Part shown: positions 21,603-32,705 of the stretch, in pieces | Layout: the number at the start of each line of letters is the position of its first letter | Numbering within the stretch: position 1 is the stretch's first letter | Source: Ochotona curzoniae | Lineage: Eukaryota; Chordata; Mammalia; Lagomorpha; Ochotonidae | Reading direction: 5' to 3' | DNA length: 64,000 nucleotides | NCBI RefSeq assembly: GCF_017591425.1 | Contig: NW_024465885.1 | Coordinates: forward strand, 33,550,501-33,614,500 | Translations under genes and position numbers: made by a program | Notes under the pieces: generated by a model | Seen by the model: the letters and a program-made list of their open reading frames with translations, nothing else | The model's database searches: none | Told to the model about the DNA's origin: nothing

Positions 21603-22964
21603 CGGCAACTTAATTTTTGTAACTATCCTTCTCAAGTATTCCATTGCAAGGACATGCTTCCAGTGACATAATGTAATTAATTTGATCATTTGGTCTTAAA
21701 CACCACAATTAAATGTCCATCTGCGTAGTACATTATGTTAAGACTTTGAGGTTTTAATTTGGCATACATTTAGGAACAAACTACTCAAACTGTAATGATT
21801 GCTAAATAATATTGATATGTGAGAAAGGGTTTAACTTTCAAGTCCAGGTCTTTGTCTTTTTCTTAAAGAAAATAAGCCCAAGTACACATATGGTATACAA
21901 AGTGGCAAAGCTTATTTAGAAGACAAGAAAGCAAACATGCATTGGCACAATCACAGTAGACCAGAGAGACAGGGCTGGGAGGAGAAGGCACTATCAACAC
22001 CTTTGCTCTTCTTTGTCACTGACGGAAGAGATGAAGCAATTCCCAGTACCTCCCTTTACCTGGGAAATTTATGATACCTCCATTAAGTTCCACCTATAGC
22101 TTAACATACATACTTACATGATGGATCTTCTCCAAAACCTGGATGAAAACAAAACATCATGGGAAATGAGATATTGTGACAGACGGAATAGAGTTACATG
22201 GGTAGGGCCTTGCTGTCTGTGACCTTCAGCTCAGCCAGCCACCTTATCTATTATCAATATGAAGGAAATTGTCAGTTTCAAGCATGAGTAAGAAGATTAA
22301 GTGAATCCTCAGAGAATAAATTTGCATGCATTTGTCTTTAATAATTATATGAGATCCAGAACTTTAATTATACGAGATCTTATATGAATTATATGAGATC
22401 TTTTATCCTGGTAGTAAAATTAGAAATAGAGAAGTTTTGGCCAAAATTATAGCTGATTTATATATTGTATTAGGGTTGTAAGAGAAAGTTATATAATAAT
22501 AATGAATGATAAAACTATACAAATTCAAGTTTAAGTTAGAAAGAAATGATTTAGGAATTAACATATCCAAAATCTTATTTTTGAAATTAAGTAGGGAAAT
22601 ATTATGTTAGAGCTAAATAACGTATGCCCAAAATGTGTAAATAATGGAATGCATTAAGTAATTATACATGTAGAATTTTGGAGTATAAATTGCCAGTTTT
22701 TCCAGCTTCTTTAGGCATAGAATATACCACCCATCCTGATTATTGATAAGCTCTACCAAGACAAACCTAGAGACTGAAAATCATTGTTTTCCTCTTATTT
22801 TATTGTCTAATCAAATATTTCAAAGAACCTCATTACTACCTAAAAATGAACACAAAATTAATTTAATTAATTCTATTCAACTGCAGAGTGGTGTTGTGAT
22901 GAGGAAGTACAACTGCCCGTTTAGAGATGAAAGCTTCAAAATAAAATAAATCAAGTGAAACCAT
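21603..22964. other. AT-rich interval with a short tandem motif
   Basis: Mostly unique. Between 22342 and 22403 the 12-mer aattatatgaga occurs three times with one substitution (ttaattatacgag in the middle copy). The 21850-22270 segment has a mixed composition that could be an LTR relic, but no landmark is certain. Confidence 0.35.
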
Positions 22965-25280
22965 TCCATACAACAGTGGCTGGCAGTCCTGGCCCAGGTC
23001 TGGCCTATGTCTTCTGACCCAGTGGCGTTCAGCTGTGGGAAGGCCTGGGTTGTGCCTAGCCTGGGTCTTCTGGTCTGCACATGCAACAGCCCAATAATGG
23101 GCTCTGGAGACAAGGGGATGTGGGCATACAGAGGGTCTGGGAGATGGCACAGGTGGAGGGAGCGAGTACCTGAAGGTTCAAGTCCAGATGAGGAATGGCT
23201 AGTGAGGGACAAGGGCACTACACTTGCAGGTAAGCAAGGGAGCTGAGGCAGAGTGTTTTCGAGGGGGAATGGGTTGACCAGTAGGGGTCAGACCGAAACA
23301 CCAGCATACATGACAGACCTAAGCTGGATAGATATCATCAACTGCCTCTGAATATCACTCACTAGTGCACACTAAAGCTAGGGCTCAGTGCCTACCTGGC
23401 TGGGCTAAATCACAGTATGCACCAGTGAGAGTTGGAACAGGTGATGCATAATGTTAGGCAGGGTCATATCTTTAACCAGCATGCAAGAGAATCAGGTCTG
23501 AGGGCAGAATCTGAGGAGGAGGGATATGTGAACTCACCCCTGTAGAACTGCAATCCCTGCTGGCACATGCAAGGTCTGTGTCTGGGAAAAGGCCTGGTTG
23601 GGGAGCAAAGGGGATGCCCCAGCTGATTTAGGGTTCCCACTTGTGAGCAATAGCTGGAATGGGGTCAACAGACTGGGCTGGGTGTGGTTGCAATCTCCCT
23701 CAGCATGGGTGTAGACTTGATCTGGGGAGTGCCAGACTGGGCTAGACTGCAGAACATACTGGTACTCATGAAAACAAGGGTAAGTGTAGAACCAGAGCTA
23801 AACCACATGAGAGCTGTGTCTGGGAATGGACCAGGTCTGGCTGGGCTTTAACACCCAACAGTAAGAACTGGAATGAATTTGGGCCAGTTGGGCAAAAACG
23901 CAGTTTGTCACAAAACAAAAGTAGACTAAACCAACCTGGGCCAACAATCTACCAGGATGTGCAAGGTTTCCACTAAACGAACAGATGATAGAGAGGTCAG
24001 GTCATAGACCCTGAAGGCGAGCACAAAAACCAGGGCAGGGAACAGCCCAGACAAGCCAGGTTACAGTACCCACTGGAATACATGTGGGATAGGTTTGGAG
24101 GTGGGTCAGACTGGGCCAATTCCCAGCAAACACTGGCAGATCTGAGAACCAGGATGGAATGCAGAATGGGCCAGGTAAGGGTGCAATATCAGCCTGTTCA
24201 CATTAAGGCCAGGATTGGGGCAGGTTGGGCTAGGCTAGATTGCAGCTCTCATCAGCAGAAGCTGGAAGTGGGGGAAGGCTGAACTGAGCCAGGCTGTAGC
24301 ATCTGCTGGTGGATGCTGAACCATGCCAGTCTGCATGTTGTGCATCCTGGCTCCATGAGCCCTGGGTGCTGGGGGCTTGGCAAGGCCTGGGTTCTTGAAA
24401 TTACCTGCATTGTGGGTGTTAGGTCCAAAAGCCCCAGGGATGGGCCTCTGTTGGGGCCCAGGTCACATGGCCCACGTTTCTGCACCTACCTGCCTGGTGG
24501 GTGCCAGGTCCTCAAGCCCTGGGTTCAGGGGTTCCTTCAGGGTCTCAGTCAGGCTCCTGGACTGCACATGGCACCAGGGGAAACTTACTGGTGGCTTAGT
24601 GGCATGCTTGTGAGAAATTGTGTGGGTTTGCATAGAGTTCGGGAGATAGCACAAGTGTGGGTCTGCAGGTACCTAGGCTCTCATGCCCTGCATTGGTGGC
24701 CTGACAGTAGAGTGCATGTGTCATAACTGGGCCTCCTCAGCGGAAAGGGTGGGACAATGAACATCAGGCACTGATGTACATGGAGGTTAAAGCAACCCAT
24801 TGGGGCCTGCAGGGTACATCTGGTACCATGGCACTGGAAGGAGGACAGAACAAATTGGACAACTACCCCAAACCAAATGATGGTAGCAAATATCTAGGTG
24901 AATGGAGACTCCAAGGTCACCTATGTCAGCCAATGGACATTGGAAGGGTTTCCTCAACCTTGGAACAGCAAGATCAACAGTATTTCAGAGCTATCGAAAC
25001 TAACTGTGCAGTATTCTCTAAGTGTGTGCCACATCAGGACCCTAGGTCGATTTCAGGTGGCTGTTACCCATCATCAGGTAATGGAGATGTTGGAAGCCTG
25101 GCTATGGTTTTTCGCCTTATCTTCCCCCTTCCCCTAAATACAGGAAGAAGAAATTAAAAATTTGGAAGTAATGATCACACCCACTTTTCCATAACCTTAA
25201 ACTTTTCACTTAACCTTTGATTCTTCTTACCATTATGAACTATGAAAACATCATCAAAATAAAACATTTTAAAAATATTT
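22965..25280 (+). mobile_element. GC-rich VNTR-type retroposon, long copy (copy C)
   Basis: About 2.3 kb of GC-rich sequence in AT-rich surroundings. The middle is a series of diverged units around the theme (ac)caggctgggct..ctgcagcacc..actggcacatg. Examples are gggctaggctagattgcag near 24227 and gagccaggctgtagcatctg near 24286. The 3' part aligns with the intact copy: aatggagactccaaggtcac, gtcagccaatggacattgg, gtgtgccacatcaggaccct, and a terminal catcaaaataaaac matching gtcaaaataaagg there, with the poly(A)-signal word aataaa. The left border is approximate and no target-site duplication is readable. No frame exceeds 137 codons; it appears non-coding. Confidence 0.7.
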
Positions 25281-25381
25281 AAATAAATAAAGCAACAAAA
25301 ATATGTCCTCAAAACATTAATCTCTGATTGTTATACTCCTTTATTGCCTGAAAGATTTTGTTTTATTATTCACCACTTTTT

Positions 25382-25500
25382 AAAAAGATTTATTTATTTT
25401 TATTGGAAAGACGGGTATACAGAAAGGAGAAAGAGCTCCCATCCAATGGGTCACTGCCCAAGTGTATGTAATAGCTATAGCTGAGCCCATTATGATTTCC
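25382..25500 (-). mobile_element. CSINE 3'-end fragment, minus strand
   Basis: Reversed tail aaagatttatttattttta, then ttggaaagacgggtatacag and gctcccatccaatgggtcac. It fades out after about 120 bp, leaving only the 3' third. Confidence 0.8.
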
Positions 25501-25837
25501 CTTGCATTTGAATATATTTCAAATAAAGTGGCTGGTATATATTAGCTAACTTATATTTTTTCTCCCTTGAGAATATGTTTTGTACTGTAAATTTAACCTG
25601 TTTTTCCTTAATATCTCCATTTTTATTTTAAGATATACAGCATTTAGTGTTTGTCTTTTTACGTTTGTCAATTTGAAATTGCAGGAATTTTTTCTAAATG
25701 TATCCCAAATTCCTGGAAGAGTGAGTGCGCATGTATATGTAAATAAGAGAAATTTGTATAAGAGTACTTCATAAAGGAATATAAAAAATGTCATTAAAAT
25801 TTTAGTTTATTTTGAGGCTAAATATTCAAATAGAAGG

Positions 25838-25960
25838 GGTCTTCAGAAAATTCATGCAAAATCGGTACTTTAAACATATTAAAATTATACACACATTTAA
25901 AATCTTTGCACTAAATAAAGATTTATTATACTATCACATTTATCCATAAGCTTCCTAAAC
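25838..25960 (+). mobile_element. Possible mariner-type DNA transposon remnant
   Basis: The word aaggggtcttcagaaaattc followed by atgcaaaat, and a later tttgcactaaataaagattt, resemble the terminal repeat and interior of mammalian mariner-like elements. The matching inverted terminus is not certain. Confidence 0.3.
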
Positions 25961-25999
25961 ATTGTTTCATCAATATATTAATGAAAAACTTTAAGTAGG

Positions 26000-26323
26000 G
26001 GGTCCGGCATGGTGGCCCAAGTGGTTAAAGGTCCTCGCCTTGCACGCCCAGGATCCCATACGGGCGCCGGTTCTAATCCCGGCAGCCCCGCTTCCCTTCC
26101 AGCTCCCTGCCTGTGGCCTGGGAAAGCAGTCGAGGACGGCCCAAAGCTTTGGGACCCTGCACCCGCGTGGGGGACCCTGAAGAGGCTCCTGGCTTCGGAT
26201 CGGCATAGTATCGACCCGTTGCGCTCACTTGGGGAGTGAATCATTGGACGGAAGATCTTCCTCTCTGTCTCTCCTCTCTGTATATCCGCCTTTCCAATAA
26301 AAAAATAATAAAAATAAATCTTA
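26000..26323 (+). mobile_element. Young CSINE, outer member of a nested pair
   Basis: A near-intact SINE with gcccaagtggttaaaggtcc, cttgcacgcccaggatccc, ggttctaatcccggcag and a tail with aataaa. The 17-mer gaaaaactttaagtagg flanks the whole pair at 25983-25999 and 26685-26701. Its A-rich tail was split by the second SINE and resumes at 26668-26684. The host sequence on the right is an L1 3' end. Confidence 0.97.
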
Positions 26324-26336
26324 GGGCCCGGCGCGG

Positions 26337-26347
26337 TGGCCCAAGTG
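26337..26347 (+). promoter_or_regulatory. RNA polymerase III A box of young CSINE
   Basis: tggcccaagtg fits the tRNA A-box pattern TRGYNNARNNG exactly, 14 bases into the SINE. Together with the B box it forms the internal type-2 pol III promoter expected of a tRNA-derived SINE. Confidence 0.7.
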
Positions 26348-26390
26348 GTTAAGTCCTCGCCTAGCACGCCCGGGATCCCATATGGGTGCC

Positions 26391-26401
26391 GGTTCTAATC
26401 C
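26391..26401 (+). promoter_or_regulatory. RNA polymerase III B box of young CSINE
   Basis: ggttctaatcc differs from the GGTTCGANTCC consensus at one position. It lies 54 bp downstream of the A box start, within the usual tRNA-type spacing. Confidence 0.75.
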
Positions 26402-26701
26402 CAGCAGCCCCGCTTCCCTTCCAGCTCCCTGCCTGTGGCCCAGGAAAGCAGTCGAGGACGGCCCAAAGCTTTGGGAACCTGCACCCGCGTGGGAGACCCG
26501 GAAGAGGCTCCTGGCTTCGGATTGGCATAGTATCGGCCGTTGCGGCTCACTTGGGGAGTGAATCATCGTACGGAAGATCTTCCTCTCTGTCTCTCCTCTC
26601 TGTATATCCGCCTTTCCAATAAAAAATAATAAAAATAAATCTTTAAAAAAAAAAAAAATAAATCTTAAAAAAAAAAAAAGAAAAGAAAAACTTTAAGTAG
26701 G

Positions 26702-26832
26702 AAGTACTAGACTACTGTAATAATATGGGAGAAATAAGTTGGGGGGAGAGAACATGAAAAGCTGGTAGGGAAATCCCAGAGCCAATGAAATTACACTATA
26801 AAGTTAAAATAAAATAGAAGAAAAAATTTTGT
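26702..26832 (+). mobile_element. LINE-1 3' end, family II, plus strand
   Basis: actactgtaataatatggg, gggaaatcccagagccaatg and aaattacactataaag parallel the final 130 bp of the L1 at 35785-36597. The nested SINE pair sits at its left edge; the sequence left of the pair is not clearly L1, so the element may begin close to 25983. Confidence 0.65.
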
Positions 26833-27124
26833 AAAGTTGCTCTTTTCTTGCTGGTGGTAAATATGCCTGGCTTCTTTCTTTATATCTTAAGCAAATGTTT
26901 AGGTGGAGAGTGTTGAATTTTGTTAAATATCTAAAATGAAAACCAAAGAAGATATTTTATGGATTTATTTTAAATTGTTTTATGAGTTCTTAGCATGAGA
27001 AATATTGATTATCCTTAAGCATGAAATGTGGGGTAAAATTTATGTTTATGGTTTTTCAGTTAAGAAGTTTAGTTGCATGCACTCATACATAGTATGCATA
27101 AAATGTTTAAACACAAAAGATGTA

Positions 27125-27610
27125 AAATCTGGTCTAGAGCAATGAAACTAAATGGGCCCAACTGGAAACCATCATGCTAAGGGAAATGAGTCAGTATCCA
27201 AAGATCAGATACCACATGTTTGCCTTAATTTAAGTTGAAATGCTGTCATTTTGCAAAAGGGTACCTGTGAAATGAAGTATTACAATGTTAATTAACCCCA
27301 TAATGTTGGAAACTGTTGTTGATGTTATGTTATGGCATTTAATTGGTCGGGATGATAATCTGCCAGCTATGTCTCCAGACCAGAGTTGGTCTCCCCAAGA
27401 AACTGTTGAATTCAGCTGGGCAATAAGATACTGGACAGTGTGCAAGGCACATGCTTGCATTGAAAGAAACAATACTAGATTTGAATTGTAATACTGCAAT
27501 AAGGTGGAGCAATCCACCATGGGGGAAGGGCAAGAAGAGGGGTAGGGAGAACATCAGAGCCTATGAAACGTTGTTATGAAATTAAATGTACTAAAAAATA
27601 TATGTAAAGA
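27125..27610 (+). mobile_element. LINE-1 3' end, family I, plus strand
   Basis: Starts in the last part of ORF2 (ggaaaccatcatgctaaggg, aaatgagtcagtatccaaag, cagataccacatgtttgcct). It continues into a 3' UTR shared with 57249-57600 and the reverse of 61681-62090: gctgtcattttgcaaaaggg, tctgccagctatgtctccag, aaggtggagcaatccaccat, atcagagcctatgaaacg. It ends in an A-rich tail with no long frame. Confidence 0.85.
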
Positions 27611-29070
27611 AAAAAGAAAGAAACTAAAGGTAATTTGGATTTCTAAATAGAAATTCTCTGTCATTTGAATTCATTCTATTCCTTTCATTCCTTTCAACAC
27701 ATTTTTAAGTTGCCTTGGGGTACAGGTGATGGCCTGTGTAATCTTTATACAGCAATGAGTTTTGGTTGCTGAATTTTCTGAACAGTGCTAGTAAATGTTT
27801 AAAAGTCTCTCTCTGGAAAGTACAGCAATAACTAGAATTTTTCATTTGTAACTCTGGACAATTTTCAGGTTGCTAATGCTCCAAAGATCACTTTCCTAAT
27901 TATCAATATGCACTTATTTGGAACAGAAGTACATAATTGGCTCAAGAGAGTCGGTAAGTCTGTTCTACACTTCACTATATTTGAGACACAGTCTGTTCTT
28001 AAAGATACCCACCACGCCCATATGTGGCATTTCTTGGAAGCTGAAGTAATTCACAATGTTATGTCTCTCTGCTTGCTCAGGATCAATGCACTGGGCAGTA
28101 TGTGCTCTACTGACTTTGTAGAACAGGAATTGCAAACTCTTTTGTAAAAGGCAGAAAAACAAGTATTTGGGGGCTTTCAGACTAACTGGTTTCTATTGCA
28201 ACAATTTGAACTCCACCCTTATACTTCAAAATCACTGACAGACAATACGTTAAGTGTATGGACTTGACGCCTTTGAGCTGCTCTTTGTTTATGAAATCTG
28301 GCACAGGGTCTACAGTTCCTCCGAGTCTTTGCTGGAGCCTCCGTCAGGCTCTGCACCTCATGTACGGCATCCTGGCCTGTGGACAAGATTGCCATAAATG
28401 ACTATCAATACTCTACAATTTTAGCTGTGCTATGTATTTGAAACTGCTCTATTTTATTTGCTTCAATTGTTTAACACCAAACCAAGACATGGGAAAATGC
28501 AGTCTCAGTCATTAATCTAACCTCATTTTCCTCTGTCTTCTCTCAGCCCATGCCAGAAGGAAAAAGCAGTATGATTTCTGCCTTGTCATGGTACCCTTTT
28601 ACTAAGGAACAAAAACAACATAGTCCAGCTGTCATAAGCATCATGCCAGGGTAAAGTTGTCTTTTCTGAATGTTTCAAACAGCCTTTCCAGGAATTTTGG
28701 GTATCATGTAGTCTAAACTTTGATTAGAAATAAATGCCTAGATAAATAGGTCAAGCACCTCAAAAGTTCTGAGATGTTATGCTTAATAACTCAGCCAGCC
28801 TTCATTGAGACATGACTTTAAAGGGAAGCTAAATTGTATGCTCACTAATACCAGAATAACATACTTTTTTTTTCTTTTGGAATAAGTAAGTTTTTATAAT
28901 TATACAGGTACAGAATTCTGATTGTTAACATATTTGAAATAAAAGAACATAGGGAGCCTATACACATAATCTCCGGCTTATACAATATCATTTTTGCAAT
29001 GATTAAGTGAAAACTTAAGTAGACAAAAGTGAAAGAGATAAAATGAAATAGATTCTCTTGGCAAAGCTAA
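27611..29070. other. Unique AT-rich DNA
   Basis: Nothing certain. A 79-codon plus-strand frame (27908-28147) has no flanking signals. About 80 bp at 28305-28385 (cagttcctccgagtc, gtcaggctctgcacc) faintly resembles the GC-rich retroposon near 24530 and could be a tiny relic. Confidence 0.35.
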
Positions 29071-29071
29071 C

Positions 29072-29278
29072 GATGCTGGGGAAGAACAGCTGTAGATGGC
29101 CCAAGTATTTGATCCCTACCATTCATGTGTGAGACCTCAGTGGAGTTCTAGGTCTAGCCAGACATGATTGATGTGGGCATTTGTGGCATGAACCAGCTGA
29201 CAGTTGACTCTGCCTCTGTTTGTCTTCTCTCTCTGTAACACTTCCTTGCATCTAAAATAAATAACAAAACAGAAAGAC
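29072..29278 (+). mobile_element. Old CSINE, 5'-truncated, plus strand
   Basis: Recognised by agatggcccaagtatttgat, tcatgtgtgagacctcagtg, gcatttgtggcatgaaccag and an end in ctaaaataaataac. The A- and B-box half is missing. Confidence 0.65.
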
Positions 29279-29342
29279 TTACTACATCCAATAATAAGAA
29301 TGATACAGCGAAATATACTTTTTTCTGTAGTTTATTGACTCA

Positions 29343-29674
29343 ATTTTTTTAAGATTTATTTATTATTATTGGAAAGTGACAATTACAGAGAGAAGGAGAG
29401 ACAGAGAAAAATCTTCTATTCACTGGTTCATTCCCCAAGTGGCTACAATGTCCAAAGTTGAGCTGATCCAAAGCCAGAAGCCTGGAGCTTCTGCCGGGTC
29501 TCCCATGTGGGTGCAGGGTCCCAAGGTTTTGGGTCATCCCCTACTGCTTCCAAGACCACAGGCAGGGAGCTGGATGGAAATTGAGCAGCTGGGACACAAA
29601 CAAGCACCTATGTTGGGTCCTAGTACATGCAAGTTGAGGACGCTAGCCACTAGACTACCGCACCTGTTGGCTCG
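29343..29674 (-). mobile_element. CSINE, minus strand, near full length
   Basis: Reversed tail aagatttatttattattatt, then agagagaaggagagacagag, tgggtgcagggtcccaaggt and ccaagaccacaggcagggag, to the 5' end at about ctagactaccgcacctg. No flanking duplication is visible. Confidence 0.92.
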
Positions 29675-30412
29675 GTATTTTTAAGGACAAGAGACCATTC
29701 AAGCAATTGATTAATCTGTCCTAATGTGATACAGCATGGGAGGCATGTGGACTCTCCAGGATACACAAACGCTCCTTCCAATGGAAAATGTCCGGGACAG
29801 TCCAACCAGAGGCAAAGGGAAAGAAACCACTAACCAGAGTTCATACCTGAGTATAAACATTGTTTGAAGAAAGAAAATCATAGTTGACTCGATACCTGTG
29901 CACTAAGAACACAATTAAGATTTGGTGACATATCCACATTGTCCCTGAATTAGGGATATTTTAATTAGTTATTTTACTTTTCACAGAATATAACTAGACA
30001 TACTTACTATTTTCATTGTGAGTTTGTTTTGGTTATTCATAAACAGTCCTGTCATTATGAGTTATATCATTTGGGGTTATCACCAATTCATTTTTTATTG
30101 TTATCAGCAAAACAACTACCAAAAGAGAAGAAAATATATGTTTCCAACCTAGACTTAGGAAACTAAATTGACAGTGAAGTCTGTCAACGATATATTAGTT
30201 TCAGCTTTTTGTGAATGATGCGTGGGCTGAAAATGAACCACCACAGTTATTCATAAAAATTAAAAGGAGAAAGAAAAACAAATAAGAGAAAGGAAAAGAA
30301 TAGGGAAAGAAGCAAAACAAGAAAGAAAGAAGAAATGGTATCAGAATTCTAAATTGCATGCAGTTTTACATTTTGGCTAAGTAACAATAATTAAAAAACA
30401 AAAAAGGTTAAC
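29675..30412. other. AT-rich interval with purine-rich stretch
   Basis: No element is recognised. A purine-rich run of aaagg/gaaag words lies at 30256-30340. Confidence 0.4.
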
Positions 30413-30665
30413 ATTGTGAGGGTATTTGGCACAACAGTAAAGAAATTGTTAGGATGCCTACATCGCATACCAAAGGATCTGGATTCAGGTCTGGATTCCT
30501 TCATAAATCCAGCTTCCTGGTAATGTGCACTCTATGTAGCAACAATTAATTGCTCAAAAGTGTGAGTCCCTGCCACCTAAATGGGGAACCTAAGTTGAAT
30601 TCTCAATTTTTGACCTGGTACCACCACTAACTATTGTGTACATATGGTGAGTCAACTTGTTTATG
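30413..30665 (+). mobile_element. Old CSINE, plus strand
   Basis: Diverged older-type copy: agggtatttggcacaacagt, ggatctggattcaggtctgg, gagtccctgccacctaaatg, attctcaatttttgacctgg. It lacks a clear A-rich tail. Confidence 0.6.
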
Positions 30666-30689
30666 GGAGATCTCTTTCTATTTCATATT

Positions 30690-31016
30690 ATTTTTAAGAT
30701 TTATTTTTATTTTATCGGAAAGATATACAGAGAGAATGAGAGACAGAAAGGAAGATCTTCCATCTGTTGGTTCACTCCCCAAGCAGATAAAATTGCTGAA
30801 GCTGTGACAATCCAAAGGCAGGAGCCTAGAGCCTCCTTTGGATCTTCCATGCAAGTGCAGTGTCCCAACGCTTTGGGCTATCCTCTACTGCTTTCCCAGG
30901 CCACAAGTAGGGAGCTGAATGGGAAGCGGGGTCACAGGGATTAGAACCGGTGCCCATATGGGATCCCAGTGGGTACAAAGCAAGGGCTTTACTTGCTACG
31001 CTACTGCACTGACCCA
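30690..31016 (-). mobile_element. CSINE, minus strand, left arm of head-to-head pair
   Basis: Full-length and reversed: aagatttatttttattttat, agatcttccatctgttggtt, agggagctgaatgggaagcg, gattagaaccggtgcccata, tgggatccca. Its 5' end (about 31016) faces the 5' end of the next SINE, about 20 bp away. Confidence 0.93.
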
Positions 31017-31035
31017 ATATCTTCTGTTTTTGTGT

Positions 31036-31300
31036 TCTGGCTTCCCCACTTCCCATCCAGCTACCTGCTAGTGGCCTGGGAAAGCAGACAAGGATGGCCC
31101 AAAGCCCAAAGCCTTGGGACCCTGCACCCACATGGAGACCCTGCAGAAGCTCCTGTCACTTGGCTTTGGATCAGCTCAGCTCTGGCCATTGCAGCTATTT
31201 TTGAGTGGGCCAACAGATGGGAGATCTTTCTCTCTGTCTCTTCTCTCCGTAAATCAGGTATTACGGTCTAATGAAAATAAATGTATCTTGAAAAGAAAAT
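31036..31300 (+). mobile_element. CSINE, plus strand, right arm of head-to-head pair
   Basis: 5'-truncated at tggcttccccacttcccatc, lacking the A- and B-box region. It contains a small internal duplication (gcccaaagcccaaagcc) and a tail of gaaaataaatgtatctt. Confidence 0.9.
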
Positions 31301-32034
31301 CAAATTTTTCTTGAAACATTCATCTGATTAGTGTTTTCAGTCTATAAGAAAATATTGATTGATAAGCAATTACAACTTGTTTTTAACAGACTCCACCTCC
31401 TACACATTACCCTAAAAATGATAAATAAATTCATCAGCCTAATATTCTATTTAAGAATGTTATTTCATTGTCATCTGTTGTAGCATAAATAGAAGTTAAA
31501 AATTAAAATGATACTCCTACACATAGTACAGTCCTTTATATAAATCATCAAGAGCTTCAAGCATGGTAATTAATCTTTTTTCATTTAAAATAACCGCAAG
31601 ATCCACCAGGGACACGAATGTAAGCTTCTATGAAGATATGGCAATGTATCATGGCAAATAAAAATAAATGATAAAAATGCAAATGTGGTACAGCACAGTT
31701 GGAGTAGTATCAGTGAAATGTGAGAAATGTGGTAGTTCCTCATAATTTTGCAAGACAGGACAACCCATAGAACTAATACAGGGACTGAAGTATGTATTGC
31801 CTGTATCAGTGAGCATTTGATAAAACACTGGGTGCAGGAGCTTAATGTTTCAGTGTGGGTTAATCGAAACTGATTCAAGTTAGGAATTAGAATATGTGTT
31901 TAAATGTCAGTGCAATCATTTATTTATCTACTTCTTTGTCAACTATTATCCACTTATCTATATATTAATTTATGGTAATTTAAGCAATAATTTTAATACT
32001 GTTTATAATGGAGTACTTCTAATCATCTTTTGAA
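31301..32034. other. AT-rich interval, no element recognised
   Basis: Unique sequence. The 97-codon minus-strand frame at 31585-31878 is rich in Cys, Leu and Ile and has no splice or start support. Confidence 0.35.
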
Positions 32035-32036
32035 TT

Positions 32037-32107
32037 TTTAAAAATATTTATGTATTTTATTTTAAAATAATAGCTACTGAGAAAAGAGACACAGAGAGAA
32101 AGAAAGC
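32037..32107 (-). mobile_element. Old CSINE, tail part, split by an insertion
   Basis: The reversed tail words aaaaatatttatgtatttta and gagacacagagagaaagaaa are followed not by SINE body but by about 330 bp of foreign sequence. The body resumes at about 32440. Confidence 0.55.
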
Positions 32108-32440
32108 TTGGCATATTGAGGCCCTACTTTGACCTGATGGCTGACAGGTGGTCCAGAACTCTGCTGGTGGTGAGGACCTTGCAGTGGGAAAATAACGAAA
32201 TTGATTAGGGGCCACTGTGGACAGGTCAGTCTCACAGGTTGCTCTTATCCGGAAAGACTGTACCTTTAGGTTGATTGGCGATTGTGGGAGTCAGAAGACC
32301 CAATCTGGTTGCTGTTACTGGTGTGAGACTCTCTAAACAAATCAATTGGCTGACTCCCCATCATCACCTTTTTCCAGTGATTTTGCACAGGACCTCAATT
32401 GCCTCACCTTGGGATCCTCCATGAGTACTGTGGAGAGCAG
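32108..32440. mobile_element. Unclassified ~330-bp insertion inside a SINE
   Basis: This lies between two parts of one minus-strand SINE and matches neither SINE nor L1. Words like the target-site duplication of a retroposon occur at both edges (gagagaaagaaagcttgg and gagagaaaaaggcaagcttc) but are also ordinary SINE words. It could be a solo LTR or a SINE-body rearrangement. Confidence 0.35.
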
Positions 32441-32705
32441 CCTCAGTGAAAGAGAGAGAGAGAGAGAAAAAGGCAAGCTTCCATTCTGCTCATTCATTCC
32501 CAGACGGTTACAAAAGCCAAAATTTGGACAAGCCAACGCTAAGAACCATGAGTTCCCATGTGAGTTGCTGGGACTCAGGCCCTCTTCCACTGCTATAGCC
32601 AGTCCGTTAGCAGAGAGTTGGAACAGAAATGGAGCAGCCAAGACACAAGCAAGCTCGTGCACAGGATCCTGGCATCTCAGAAAGCAGCTTTATTCACTAT
32701 TCTAA
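32441..32705 (-). mobile_element. Old CSINE, body part, minus strand
   Basis: Continues the SINE broken at 32107: a (GA)n run, ctgctcattcattcccagac, atgagttcccatgtgagttg, gttggaacagaaatggagca, cacaggatcctggcatc. Overlapping open frames of 106 and 119 codons on both strands are SINE read-through. Confidence 0.6.

Larger units (their letters stand above)
26324..26653 (+). mobile_element. Young CSINE, inner member of a nested pair
   Basis: Very similar to its partner. It starts gggcccggcgcggtggccc. The 14-mer aaaaataaatctta is found at 26310-26323 and 26654-26667, placing the insertion in the tail of the first SINE. Both belong to the subfamily with cccaagtggttaag in place of cctagcagctaaag. 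A-tail length and low divergence suggest recent activity. Confidence 0.97.

Noticed and set aside
26337..26401. Genuine tRNA gene inside the SINE head
   Set aside because: A and B boxes are present, but the sequence cannot form a mature tRNA cloverleaf with a CCA-ready acceptor and is followed by the SINE body and A tail.
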